Assembly (NCBI RefSeq): GCF_025698545.1
Contig: NC_068571.1
Coordinates: forward strand, 52,237,733 to 52,301,732
Reading direction: 5' to 3'
Source: Gossypium raimondii
Taxonomy: Eukaryota; Streptophyta; Magnoliopsida; Malvales; Malvaceae
DNA length: 64,000 nt
Of this stretch, positions 43,157 through 55,634 are shown piece by piece. The translations under genes and the position numbers were made by a program. Every line of letters starts with the position of its first letter. The stretch's first letter is position 1. The notes beneath the pieces are model-generated. The model saw only the letters and a list, made by a program, of their open reading frames with translations, searched no databases and was not told where the DNA came from.

Positions 43157-43344
43157 CTCACAATCACATACGACGATGAGCTACACGATTTTTTTGCTTC
43201 CGGCAGCCGCCGCTACTGCCGCCAGTGAGCGCCACTCGGCAGCAAAGGTTTTTTTTAATTATTATTTTTGTTATTGGTTTTTCTTTTCTTTTCTATAACG
43301 ACGGTGACGTTTCAGCTTTTGAAATAGTTTGAATGCTCTCGGGT

Positions 43345-43350
43345 CACGTG
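43345..43350. promoter_or_regulatory. G-box/ABRE-like CACGTG upstream of the TRB-like gene
   Basis: TCACGTGGC lies about 190 bases upstream of the TRB-like ATG, in a GC-richer segment with TGACG nearby (about 43304). CACGTGGC is the classical binding site for bZIP/bHLH factors. Position is suitable for a proximal promoter element; activity is not shown. Confidence 0.45.
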
Positions 43351-44212
43351 GCGGTTTACAAAAGACAAAAATTTGCCTCTCTTTTCTTGTTACTTATACG
43401 GCACCGTTTTGTTTTTGTGGCTTCTGAGTGGACTTTTGCCTTTTTTGCTGACTGGATTATGTTGAGTTGGTTAATTTTTTGTTTTAATTTTTTAGATTTA
43501 TTTTGATAAAATGAGCATTATTTTATAATTTTTTTAATATTGTCTGACAAATTTTTATGAATTTTTTCATTAATATTTTTTAAAAATAATAATTTTCAAT
43601 AACTTCTAAATTGTTTTCACTATTTTAAATATAAAATGTTTATTTTCATATCATAAAATATAAAATTAATAATATATTAAATAAAAATATAATTTAGTTT
43701 GGTTTCAATTAATCGTGACTTTTGAACTTGCATTTTATAAATCGTTCAAATACCTTGATTCAGGTCAATTATTGATTTTTCGGTTTTTCTTACTCATCCC
43801 TACCTGTCCTTGGAGCTACTTGTCCAAACCCAAAAGTTAGCTTGAAATTTGAGACAGTTTGGACAAAAATATTAAGCTTAAAAAATAATATGAACATAGA
43901 GATGGCACGTTTAAAATATGAGTTAGGCTCAAGCCGAGTCTGACTAATTATCTAAGTATGTAATATCCATACTATAAATAAAACATTTGACTAAGTTGGT
44001 GTCATCCAACAACCAAGTCCAGACTTGGTTGTGAAATTATCAAGAGTCCATTCCCTTTACAAATGAACAAATATTAAGTTGAGGGTATTAATATATTTTT
44101 ACATTTTGATAAATCTAGAAAATACATACTTATAACGAGAATCATGATATTTGAATCCAAATCATTATAATTTTCACTATCACAAATTTACTATTTCAAC
44201 TAATCCCATTTT

Positions 44213-44216
<4 letters not shown>

Positions 44217-44252
<36 letters not shown>
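44217..44252. repeat. (TA)18 microsatellite
   Basis: About 36 bases of uninterrupted TA repeats in AT-rich intergenic DNA; likely length-polymorphic. Confidence 0.95.
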
Positions 44253-44257
<5 letters not shown>

Positions 44258-44514
44258 TTGTTACATTATTTTTACCCACATTATGAGTGCATCATAATCT
44301 AATATCATATTAGGTTATTATATATATAATGTAATTTATAACACATAAAAAGTAAATCAATAATACTATATAATACTATAATATAAATATTAAAAAAAAC
44401 CCTAAAAATTAATATTGGTGAACCTAAAATAGACTTGAGTTGATCATTTACAAATATGAGTGGGCAAGGGCAAAATATGGGCAAGTTAAATTAGATCTGG
44501 CTCATGAAACCACT

Positions 44515-44865
44515 AATTTTAGAACGTTTTATAAAACTTTTGGACCCCCGAATTTTGAGTATCCTACTTTCACGCAATTCACATGGTTCAACAAACAATT
44601 GATATTTCACAATCAAGGGTGCAGTGCTATTTGTACTAGCGGTTCTTATATATCGTATTAACAATCGAAATATGGTCGAAAGAAAAAATCTTTTTTTGAC
44701 AAGGCTTCTTCCTATACGTAGAAATTTTATTGGACCTAAAAATGATACGTTAGAAGAATCTTTTGAGTTTTTCAATATCAATAGGTTGATTGTTCGCTCT
44801 TGTATATTCCAAAAGAAAAAAAAGATCTCTGAGAATTGTTTCATAAATCCGAAAGAGAGTAATTG
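44515..44865 (+). pseudogene. ycf2: Decayed chloroplast ycf2 5' fragment (nuclear plastid DNA)
   Basis: Read on the plus strand the stretch gives '[20 protein letters not shown]', then '[20 protein letters not shown]' and '[13 protein letters not shown]'. This corresponds in order to the N-terminal region of plastid Ycf2 (which has [31 protein letters not shown]). Upstream, in another frame, '[19 protein letters not shown]' continues the match, so at least one frameshift and one in-frame stop separate the parts. A 5' start is absent and the right end stops abruptly in TAA after NPKESN. The surrounding DNA is ordinary nuclear intergenic sequence, so this is a transferred and decayed piece, not a gene. 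Divergence suggests it is not recent. Confidence 0.85.
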
Positions 44866-45514
44866 AGTTATTGATAGGATTAGTTCCTTGTTTCTAATAT
44901 TGTTTGGATAAGTTTTTCGCTAAACTACAAAGTCAATCACTTAATTTTTAAAGTTGGAAGACCAATCTAAAACGTGGGGACTTATAGTTGAATTAACCCC
45001 AAAGCTTCATGCGACTTTTCTAGATAAAATATCTATTTTGATGAAGGTAATTTTGATGTTATCCACATGCTGGCAAGGATTTGAGATTAATATTTAATAC
45101 GGCTGCGTTTTGCGCTTTCTTTTTTGCAAAGAGTTGTCCAATTGAATAAGTGATGACAGCTAAACATTTGAGCAAAATTCAAACACAAACAAAAATACAT
45201 AAAAAAAAATAAAGAAAGGTGATTACACCATTTTAATCATTCTCAACTTTAATATCAACCAAATTGGTCCTTCTAAAAAAATTAGAGTAATTTAATCGTT
45301 ATCAGTTTTGAAAGTAAGCAACTAAGGATAATTAATTACGAAGTTAATATTGTCCATGAATTGTACATAAATTTTATCGATATAATAAATTTAACTTTTA
45401 ATTTTTACACATTATATCAAATTAGTCCAAATTTAACTTAAGTAGATTTGCATATTCATCAATTTAGTATTTATCTAATAAGTGTAACTTGTAATATTTA
45501 TACATTCTATTAAA

Positions 45515-46118
45515 TAAACCTGATTATGAGTTGGGTCGAGCTGGTGAAAAATTTTAGGCTTAGGCTCAACCTGACCTAAAAAATTGCCTAAAATTTTACT
45601 CAAGCCCAACCCAGATTAAAAATGCTAAACTTGAGTCTGACCCGGCTCGTTCATATTAATTTTTTTAGATTATTTTTATATAAAAATATTTTTTAAAAAT
45701 ATAATACATCAAATACACTAAAACATTCAAATAAATATTTCTCAACAAATTGAAGATACATTAAAAGTAAATAATATTAAGATAGTTGTAACTTAGCAAA
45801 TATTTACTACTAAAATAGTAGCAAAATTAACAATAAAACAAGAGTTATACAATATCCAAACAATAATAACAAAATAGTAGAAATATAATAGTGAAATGAC
45901 AATAAAACAATACCAAAACTGCAACAACACATCAGAGAAACAAACCAAGTTGGGTTGGGCCCGGGCATAAAATCCTACACGAGTCCCAACTCGTTTAGAA
46001 AACGAACAATATTTTTATGTCCAAGCTCATTTTTAAAGCTTATATTTTTGCCCAAACCCTCCTATTTTGCGGGCGAGCCTTCGGGCCTAGCAGGTGGCCC
46101 AACCTATGATCAGGTCTA
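45515..46118. mobile_element. Non-autonomous TIR element, about 0.6 kb
   Basis: The left end TAAACCTGATTATGAGTTGG is mirrored by the reverse complement of the right end, TAGACCTGATCATAGGTTGG, each continuing into GT(C/T)-rich 'GGGTC/GGGCC' text. The sub-terminal regions are rich in 'GGCTTAGGCTCAACC' and 'GGGCCCGGGC' type words while the centre is A-rich. I recall this as a common Malvaceae repeat; the superfamily (hAT-like?) is not established because no clear target duplication is visible. Confidence 0.55.
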
Positions 46119-46487
46119 CTAGTAAGTCAGGACCAAATTGACATAAAGTGTAAATTTTGAAGTCTAAATATGTTATTATACCAATCAAAATTGTATACAA
46201 TTGACAAAAAGGCTAATTTTGCGATTTTCCTTACTTTTTGAATTTGACAAGAATTAATTGATTCATTTAGAGGGACAAATTTGTTTAATACTGAAATTGA
46301 GAGGGATCGGAAATGTCTTTTAACCAAAAAGAAACAAAACAAAAATTCTTCCGTTTATACAAGAAGAATCATTTCCTTTTGTTCTCAATATCTGCACTTC
46401 GTTTCGTTCAAGGAAAACAACAACGGCGACGTGAAGAAGAGAGACAGTTTTTCTTTTAATTATTTTTATTTGTCAATTTCAGTGGTG

Positions 46488-49400
46488 ATGATGATAGCGA
46501 CGTCTGTCGGAGCTCGGAAATTCGCGGCCGTGGCCGTTTCTAAGTCCGCCACTTGGAGGTCTCGGAGGAGAAAAGATCCGGTGAGTACGAAAATGGCGGT
46601 TTCGAATAATCAACGGTTGATTTCATTGGAGGTGAGTGGTAGCGGAGCGGCGAGGGAGAGTTACGTGGCGGTTAATGAAGATTTCGCCGATGAAGAAGAT
46701 TACGTAAAAGCCGGCGGATCTCAACTTCTCTTCGTTCAAATGCAACAGCATAAGGAAATGGATGAGCAATCGAAGTTAGCGGACAAGGTTTTCATTTCTC
46801 TTTCCCTACTCATTTTATATGTACTTTTTAAAAAAAAGTTTTTTTGGTTACCGTTAATTAATTTCATAACAATGCCGATGAAGATGAATTTAAGTTACGA
46901 ACTCAATTCAATCAAATCGCTCACTTTTGGAGGTCAGACTATTTTTGGTGTATAAAGTAGTGTTTTATTCGCCATTAAATTTAGTCAGTCGTAAGTAAAA
47001 TAGTTATTATCATCTTATTATAAACGAATCTATCGATTTTAGTGTTAACTATTTAACCGAATCCATATAACAAATTAATTGACTTACATTTATTTAAAAT
47101 TAATATTAATATTAAGTAACACTTTGGTTCAAATAGAAAAATTGAGTAAATATTATAAAAAAGATAAAAATACTCTGAAATTAATATTAATTGTTTTGTT
47201 AAAATAAGACCTAATGATATATATTAAAAGCATAATAATTAATATAAATATTTATTATATATTAAAATAATTAAAATAATATATAAGTCAATTAAATTAA
47301 TTGGTTATAAATTCTAATAATTGATAAAATAATCCTAATCAAGACTTTAGTTGATTTAATAAAAAGTCGAATTAACCGAAATAGACTTACGCGAATGAAA
47401 CAACTTGAAATTTGCGGCACTCTTTTGGGACATTAAGGTCATGAAATAAGAATGGAAATTAGTTATAAAATTTATCACATTGAAAATATGAAATTATAGT
47501 GGACAGATATTTTTAATCTAAACGTAAAAAGATAAATTATCAAAATATTTTCATTTGTATTAATTATTTAAAATATATTTTAAAATTAAAAATATATATA
47601 TTTTATGGTTATTATATTAAATTGCTCAAATATTATTTATTATTTTATTTAAAATTTTAAAATATGTCATGTATCAAACTATTTAAAATGATATTTTATG
47701 TATAACTACATTAAATTATTTTTAAAATTTTTAACATTATGTTTAAAATGGAATTGTAATTTTTCATTGCAATTTTTAATAGTAATGTCCAACACTTGAA
47801 ATGAACAACCCACATTTTTCCACGGTACTTTACAAGAACATTTTTTCCAACCCGAATTTTTCAAAAGCATTTCAAAATTAAAATAGCAACCTTGAGTAAA
47901 TTTTTTGAGTTCATGTTTTACTATTACTTAAAGGATAAGCCTGTGACCCGACTTGACACATCACATTATGATATATAATATAATTATATTACATATATTT
48001 ATTTTATTATGGAAATAATTAAATCAATTAAATTGGTTTTAACCAACTTATTCTCTATCCTAGAATTTAGGGATCTTTTTTTTTATTATAACTAAGGGGG
48101 AATTAAGGTCATGAAATAGGAATGAAAATTAGTTATGAGAATTATGACACGTTACTCCCAGCTTTCTTTTTGCCTTTGCGGGAATTTGCCTAAGTTTTAG
48201 TTTCATGTCTAACTATTACGGGCTAGAAATGAATGATTAATTTTTGTTGTTTGTTTTTATTTTGATATTTAATCTTTAAATTTTAATTAAATTATTTTTT
48301 GAAAATATTTTTGATGGAACTGTTCAATTTTTAGTGGTTGTGATGTGACAATTAATATATTTTGGACATAAATGATAAATTTAGTCTTCAATAGTTATAA
48401 ATTTTAAAATTTAGCTTTTATTATTATTTTAACTAAATTTGACCATTAACCTTTCAAAAGAGTCAAATACCCTTTTTTAATAAAATGTTAACTAAAATAT
48501 TAATTTTTAACGATATTGGCGTAATAATCCACGTATATGGGACACCATTTATCTTATATGTCACGTCAATAAATAATTTATAATTTATAATAATATTCAA
48601 AGTTCAAAAATATATAAAAGTTCATAATTTTTTAGAAAATTAGTATGAAGTACACGTAGGTTTCCATACATGCTACTATGTTAAAAATTTTAACGTTTTA
48701 GTAAGCATTCCTATTAAAAAATAATAATTAACTCTTTTGAAAGGTTGATGGTCAAATTCGATTTTTTAAAAGCTTGATGGTCAAATTTAGTTAAAAAGAA
48801 TAAGGGTCAAATTGGTAAAAAAATATAAACATTAAGAGTTAAATTTATTATTATTCCTTATTTTTATTTGAATTTTTTTTATTTTTGTGAAGTATATACA
48901 GACTACCATGCCATATAGATTATAATATCACCACCATTAAAATTTTAACATTTCAATAAAATTTTCTACCTCAAAAAATCAAATTAACTACTATAATTTA
49001 AAGTTTACAAGACGAGGTGATAAAAAAAATCAAAGAGATAAAATAAATAAATATCAAGATTAAATTTATCATTATATATATTTTTTTATCTTTTCAAAGT
49101 AATATATAAATCTTATATTATTCCACAGTTACCACCAATATCAATCGGAGATAATATACTAGACCTAGTGGTCATTGGCAGTGGACCAGCTGGTCTTGCC
49201 CTTGCTGCAGAGTCAGCTAAGTTGGGTTTAAATGTTGGACTAATAAGCCCTGATCTTCCTTTCACCAATAATTATGGATTGTGGGAGGATGAGATTAAAG
49301 GTATTATATCTTGCTCTTTTCATAAATTTATAATCTTTCTACCTTTGTTGATTCTAGGCTCCCGTATTAAGAGTCGAATTGTATTTTGTCCTTTCTATTT

Positions 49401-51554
49401 AAAAAAAAATTAATTCTTATACATTAGTTCAAAGAACAAATTAGTCCTTTTGTTAAAAATTTCATAAATTTTTACTATTAAACACAAATTCTTGTAACTC
49501 AACATGAGGTACATATGGTATGCCGCATGTTGTTATCTAGTTATTTCATCAGTAATGTCGATTTTTAAAAGTACAAATGGATGAATTTTTTAACAAATAG
49601 GATCAATTTACTTTTTGATCTAACGTATAAAAGCAAAATGCAATTTGAATCCTAATACAACGATCTTTATGATACTTTTAACTTTGTTCTATCACAATCT
49701 TATTAACTTGTAAGTTTATCTAATGTCTTGTACAGATCTTGGACTCGAAAAGTGTATGGAGCATGTTTGGCCGAATACAATAGTATACCTCGATGATGAT
49801 AAGCCCATCACCATTGGTCGTGCTTATGGACGTGTCGATCGACGTTTGCTCCATGAGGAGTTGTTGAAGAGGTTGTCATATAGGTCCTTTTCCAATAATG
49901 TTTTTACATCAACATTTAATTTGATTTGAATTTCAATAGGTGTGTCGAATCAGGCGTAATGTATCTTAGCTCAAAGGTTGAATCAATTGTCGAAGCTACC
50001 GATGGTCATAATCTCGTAGCCTGCGAATACGAGCATGTTGTTCCTTGCAGGTAGGATGATTTCTTTTTCCCCTACTGCCATCGGCGTATAAGTATTTTAA
50101 CACCATAGCTCCTTTCAAGCTCCTAATATGTTATTATAGGCTTGTTGTTGTTGCTTCAGGAGCAGCTTCTGGTAAATTATTGCAATATGAGGTGGGAGGT
50201 CCAAGGGTCGTCATGCAATCCGCGTACGGAATCGAGGTTGAGGTACAAATACATGAAATGCCAAAGTGCTACTTCCAAGTTTTTATGCTCCAAAAAAGTT
50301 GCCTCTTTATGAGGAATATGTTTGACAGGTGGAGAACAATCCTTATGATCCTAGCATGATGGTATTCATGGATTATAGAGACTATGCTAAAGAACAAGTT
50401 CCATGTTTAGGAGATCAGTATCCTTCATTCCTTTATGGCATGCCCATGTCATCAACAAGAGTTTTCTTTGAGGTTTAAGCCATGCCAATCTACATCTTGT
50501 ATATGTCATGATCACATGTAAAATGATTCCATAAACTTGCCTTGCAGGAAACTTGTTTGGCTTTAAAAGAGGCCATGCCTATGGATTTCTTGAAGAAGAA
50601 GCTAATGTCAAGGTTACTGGCCATGGGAATCCGGATTGTAAAAGTTTACGAAGAGGTAATTTTCATAACCAAATTGTCCCTAAATATGTTTGATTATGCC
50701 AAATTATGTTACGAAGTTACCAAAACCAGTTATCTCATCCAGGAGTGGTCTTATGTTCCGCTCGGCGGTTCCTTGCCGAACATGAAACAGAAGAACCTTG
50801 CATTCGGTGCTGCCGCAAGCATGGTGCATCCTGCTACTGGTTATTCAATTGCCAGATCATTATCTGAGGCTCCGAGATACGCTTCCGTGATTGCGAAAAT
50901 CCTAAAGAGAGATTATTCGAAAGGCTTTCTTACTTTTGAAAGAAATAATTGGAATATGTCAATTGAAGGTATGCAAGCAAAAGTTGGTACTCATGCATGC
51001 AAGGTATGCATGCATTATTTCTGGTTGTATGATGTGTTCTATATCTCTTACTCGGCTCGTATCTTTCATATAGAAAATATCAAACATACTCATGTCGAAT
51101 ACATAACGTTTCCCAACACTTAACTTCGGTTTTAATTTCATTCAGCTTGGAATACTCTTTGGCCACAAGAAAGGAAACGGCAAAGGTCATTCTTTCTCTT
51201 TGGGTTAGCACTCCTATTGCAGCTGGATACCGAAGGCAGCCGAACATTCTTCCGCATATTCTTCCGTTTGCCAAGTTGGTAAGAGTTAAACTTGATATTC
51301 GCCATTTGTTACTGTGTTTACCAATGGCATTCAACAAGTTTGAAGTTGTGAGTTTTCTTCTTTATACTTTCGTGATATCATGCTGCAGGATGTGGCAAGG
51401 GTTTCTCGGTTCGACTCTTTCTTCGATCGATCTCGTCGTATTTGCCTTTTCTATGTTCGTTATAGCACCAATGGATATGAAAATGTTGCTTATTAGGCAC
51501 TTGCTCAAGGATCCAACTGCAACAACTATGATAAGTACATATCTCACAATTTAG
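46488..51554 (+). CDS. LCYE: Lycopene epsilon-cyclase, plastid
   Basis: Ten exons with GT-AG borders and matching phases: 46488-46787, 49129-49300, 49736-49871, 49940-50050, 50140-50242, 50329-50472, 50548-50655, 50743-50968, 51146-51278 and 51389-51554; 532 residues. The enzyme adds one epsilon ring to lycopene in plastids and with LCYB directs flux to alpha-carotene and lutein (Arabidopsis LUT2). Signs: a Ser/Arg/Ala-rich transit peptide (about 1-45); 'ESYVAVNEDFADEEDYVKAG'; a dinucleotide-binding motif GSGPAG at 117-122 in 'LDLVVIGSGPAGLALAAESA'; 'PDLPFTNNYGLWEDE'; 'YLDDDKPITIGRAYGRVDRR'; 'FMDYRDY'; and 'GAAASMVHPATGYS', a conserved cyclase block. It ends 'ATTMISTYLTI'. Start: the first of two adjacent ATGs just ahead of 'SVGARKFAAVAVS', matching known N-termini. 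Intron 1 is 2.3 kb; intron 2 holds a MITE. No break is seen. Confidence 0.97.
49357..49681. mobile_element. GGTAAAAGTACCATGG-family MITE, copy 4, in LCYE intron 2
   Basis: Left side 'GGCTCCCGTATTAAGAGTCG' and right side 'CAATTTGAATCCTAATACAA' followed by ATGATACTTTTA correspond to the arms of copy 1; internal 'CATGAGGTACATATGGTATG' also matches. The extreme left TIR (GGTAAAAG...) is lost, so this copy is truncated by roughly 15-20 bases. Confidence 0.65.
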
Positions 51555-54500
51555 ATGGTATCTTTTTATTTTGTTTTGTTTTATTGCTAGGCATTTATCT
51601 TCTTTCGAAAATAAATACTTCATTTAATATTTTCTTCAATTTAATATGGTTGATTCCAATCGGTTGAATTGAAAAAAAGAATGAAATTGATAAAAACCGA
51701 AACAAATTAAATTAAATCACCATATGTATTATGTTAATCTAAAAAAATTGATAATATAATTACTAATAAAACAACAAGAAAAATACATCATATGCAAATT
51801 TATCATTTGTTCATCCCGAAAATGGATATGCATCATTGAAATTATCAAGATCTCCTTTTTCCATATACTTTACGAAGTATGAATCATTTCAACTCCACCC
51901 ATAATTGAAGTTATGAAACCAATCTTTTTTTTTTTATGCTATACTAAGGTGATGTTAATATGAAAAATATTTTTTTTAGAATAACAAATGTCTTTTGAAA
52001 CCACATTTTAAAGCCTTGAATATCTCAAAATAAAGAGTTCGTGAGCTATCTATGGTGCTTTTGTTAGGCACAATTTTCTCTAATGGTATCATACTCTACG
52101 ATATATTGTAAGAAAACCTTTGTTAGTTGCATAATTAGCATCAACCTAGGTTCACATAAATAGTTTGTAAATTTAATTATAACAACTTATATAAACTTAA
52201 TTGGGAAAATGACTTATGCTAGTTTATATCCCTTCTTATAATACATAAATTAAGTAAAAATAATAATATATAATTTTCATAAAAAATTATAAATTTTCCA
52301 GAACTTTTATAACACTTTTATAAATAATATAATTTTTGTCATAATTTAAAAAAAGTTATTTTTACAAATAAGTTATGATAAAAACTATAACATTTTTTAT
52401 AAACATTATATTATTTTATAATATATAACATGGATACATAAATAAGTTATGTCCATACTTTTTGACCATATCTTTTATAAATAAATATATTATAACACTA
52501 ATATGTAAATTATTTAAGTCATAGTTTTATAAAATACATAAATTATTTTATAATATATTTTTATAATTTATGATATAATAAAATTTTGACCATAATCATC
52601 CCAAATAATTTGTTCATGTTTATAATATACATTTATAACTTGTATAAAAATAGGTTTTTTTTTAAATTTTGATTTGAGTGGAATTACTTCAATTTTCACC
52701 CTCCCCTAAGAATTGGAAAGTAAAGTGTAATTTAGTGTTCCAATTACATTTAATGCAACGGGATCCATCAATTACAATGGTTACCTAAACATGTCACTCT
52801 TATGTAATTACATCCAAATTCAATTACTAGGTGACTTTCCAAACATTACTTTAAGGTTTGTTTTGACATCGGAGAGTAATTGGATGAAAGTGTAATTATC
52901 AAGGTAGTAAATGCAAGCTCTTGTAATTACAAGGAATTATAATTCTCTAGACACATGTAGATACATCCAAGTCCAATTACTAGGTGACTTTCCAAACATT
53001 ACTTTAAGGTTTGTTTTGACATCGGAGAGTAATTGGATGAAAGTGTAATTACTAAGGTAGTAAATACAAGCTCTTGTAACTACGAGGAATTATAATTCTC
53101 TAGACATGTTTAGATGATAGAATGTAATTACATTATAATTTCCTATGTCATATTTGTTTGTTTAACTTGTAATTACTCTAATCGATTTTCAATCCACTTG
53201 GTCTGACCAACCGGTCCAATGATATGTCATAATTTGACATGTCAAATTATGCTCTCTCAAGTACTTAATGAGCTTGTTCTTAAGTAGTTTACAAGTCTTT
53301 TTAATGTTTTTTTTTAATCAATTTCTAGATTTTAGTTTTAATGTTAGCTTTTCTTATATTTTACCACTTTTGAGACTCAACTTGACAAAACTATGTCATT
53401 GGGAGCCCAATGATTGATTTGAGCTTGTGCAAGGAGATGATTAACGCCAAACATCAACAAGGACTTCAACTATTATAGAGGTCATAACATAGGTACTTGT
53501 GTGTTGTGAAACTGACCTCTTATCACCTCGAGAAAATGAACTTCACCAAAACTCAACTTGGAAGTAACCTATTGTGGAAGTCGCAACACTAAGCTTCAAA
53601 GTTGCAATTCAAAGCCCTTAAGGTTGTGACTCTAAGCCCAACAACTGAAGTTATTAAAACCAATGGTCTATTATCCTGGTCGCGCCACTAGCAAATGTGT
53701 GCCACGACATTAAGAGCCTTCCATGACCCCTTCGTGCCAACTACCATGGGTGTCGCGACATTGAAGTCTGAAGATTGAAAAAACTGTAAGGGTAATTTTG
53801 TATCCAAGCAAGCTTAAGTCATCGCATTTTTAAAAGGCATTTTTGTCAATATTAAGGTTAGAAAATCAAAGTATTTAAAGCCTTTTTATGACACAAAAAT
53901 TCGGACATCCATTATCTATCATCGTTCTTTTATTCCTTCAATCATTTTAGATTCCTAGGGTTTTTTTCTTTTCTAGCTTAGTCTTTAATTTGCTGCACTT
54001 TTCTCTTTTAGTTCAAAAAGATACAAGGACCTATTATGTAATTTTGAGTTTTTCTTCCAAGTATTAAATAGATTTAAATGTTTTAGTCACCAAAAGTTGC
54101 AAAGTATTAACTTGTTCTGTAGTTTTGTGGAATATTCTTGCTTGTTATCATTTCCAGCAAGGATCTCTTCAAGATTTACCAAGCATTTCTTAACCCTTAA
54201 CTATTTTGTGATTATTTGATGATTCATTTTAGCATGAAATTGGTTGGGATTTGTTTTTTGATGATAGGTAAGAGCTAAACTTTATAGTGGTTGGATTGCT
54301 TGAAATGTTGCGTGATTAATTTTAGGGTTAGAGGCTAAATCATAAAAGTTAGATTAAATCGAATAAACTTCAAAACCTAGAATCGACAAATTTAGGGGAC
54401 ATTTAGATAGGTGAGATCAAGAGGAGATCCTATGTAAACAAATTCGATTTTCTCAATTTAGTCTAGTGAGGTCGAGGGATAAATTGGACTAAACTGTTTA

Positions 54501-55634
54501 ATTGCGTAAAATGGTGATCAAGAGGTAAAATTGGACCAATTAGGAGTTTAAACAATATAGATCTCTAGTTCAGGAGTTAATTAGCAACATGAATATCAAT
54601 CAACCACTTTATTTCATCAGATTAATACTTTTTGTAATTTTTGTTTTTATGCAATTTATTTATCTTAAGTATAATTTAACACAATCAACTTCATTTTATG
54701 GATTGTCGTAATATACCACTGAGCCATTAGCTAGCTAGACTTCCTAAATGCATGCTTAATTGTTGAACATTTACCTAATCGCCCGATCTCTCTTGGATTT
54801 GATCCTTGAAAAACTTCGTGTTCCGTTGTAACACATAAATATTACAATTGACCTATCACACTTGTGGTAAAAGTCATTTTTCATTTCTATATCTTGTGCT
54901 AATTCTCTACTCAGTGAACAAACACCGATTTAATTTCACCCTCCAAAATCAAGTGCTTTTGACAAGACAGAATGACTTATTTCACCCTCCAATTTTACAA
55001 AAAATAATCATTTTAGCTCTCCATTTAATTTTCGTCTCTTTCAACCTTTAAATTTGTGTTGTTTGTCAAATCACCCAAAATTGGACGGAAAAGTTAACAC
55101 TTGTTAACTTTATTGACATGACATATACGTAAATATCACGTCAAGAATTAATTATTTTTAATTTTAAAATTCAAACAAATATAAAATTTATTTTAAAAAT
55201 TAAAAAGTATAAAAATATATCTTTTAATATTTTCAATTTTTAAAAAAATAATGAATTATTAATGGGCATATACGTGCCAAGTGGATGTCACCTCTCTAAA
55301 GTTAAGAGACTTAAATAATGTAAGTTTAAAATTAAAAAAATTAAATAAACAACTAAAGTAATTTTTTATAAAATTTAAGGATGAAATAAATAATTATGCC
55401 ATTTGAGGACCACAGACATGGCCATGACAGTACAGTTGTTAAGTTGTGAATAGTAGATGATAGAAGAAGATCCTTTTGTTATAGTATACTTTTTTCAATA
55501 TTCATCCAAGTAGGCCACCAACGCAACCTCCTCTCTGCTTTTGTTTCCAGTCTGGCGGAGGCGCAAAAACCTCTGCTCTTCAAAACCATTAAAATCAAAA
55601 TCCCAATTTGCATCACATTTCATCCAAATCTGAA
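51555..55634. other. Intergenic between LCYE and the VKAPN repeat gene
   Basis: After the LCYE 3' UTR there is AT-rich DNA (52.1-52.6 kb), an AATTAC-rich MITE-like block with a 153-bp tandem duplication (52.68-53.16 kb), and 53.2-54.85 kb of more complex non-coding sequence that resembles LTR/leader sequence of a degraded retroelement but has no gag or pol frames. 55.4-55.63 kb is the leader of the next gene. Confidence 0.5.
52806..53111. repeat. 153-bp tandem duplication, two copies
   Basis: Text starting CAATTACTAGGTGACTTTCC at 52821 recurs at 52974; the copies then run through 'ACATCGGAGAGTAATTGG', 'GTGTAATTA.CAAGGTAGTAAAT' type sequence and 'GGAATTATAATTCTCTAGAC' with few differences. 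The period is 153 bases. The block also shares inverted AATTAC/'GTTTAG.TAACCATTGTAATT' words with 13.55 kb, pointing to one dispersed family. Confidence 0.75.

Larger units (their letters stand above)
43157..46487. other. Intergenic between divergent TRB-like and LCYE genes
   Basis: It holds the TRB-like promoter, a (TA)n microsatellite, the ycf2 plastid fragment, a 0.6-kb TIR element and the LCYE leader. Reading frames that look protein-like at 44.4-44.9 kb are explained by the plastid fragment. The frame open from 46281 upstream of the LCYE ATG lacks transit-peptide-like sequence and is taken as leader. Confidence 0.6.

Noticed and set aside
44491-44844. Minus-strand 117-codon frame over the ycf2 fragment
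   Set aside because: It is the antisense shadow of plastid-derived sequence and has no protein-like features.
46281-46487. Upstream extension of the LCYE reading frame (69 extra codons)
   Set aside because: The extension is Ser/Phe/Lys-rich without similarity to LCYE N-termini; the known transit-peptide pattern begins at the 46488 ATG, so this is taken as 5' leader.
51080-51554. Overlapping frames 'SLATRKETAKVILSLWVSTP' and others across LCYE exons 9-10
   Set aside because: With correct intron phases the same DNA reads 'AWNTLWPQERKRQRSFFLFG', the conserved LCYE sequence; the others are out-of-frame shadows and not a frameshifted gene.
53200-54850. LTR retrotransposon
   Set aside because: The composition and phrases near 54.78-54.86 kb recall LTR/leader DNA, but no paired LTRs, primer-binding site or gag/pol frames could be identified, so no element is annotated.
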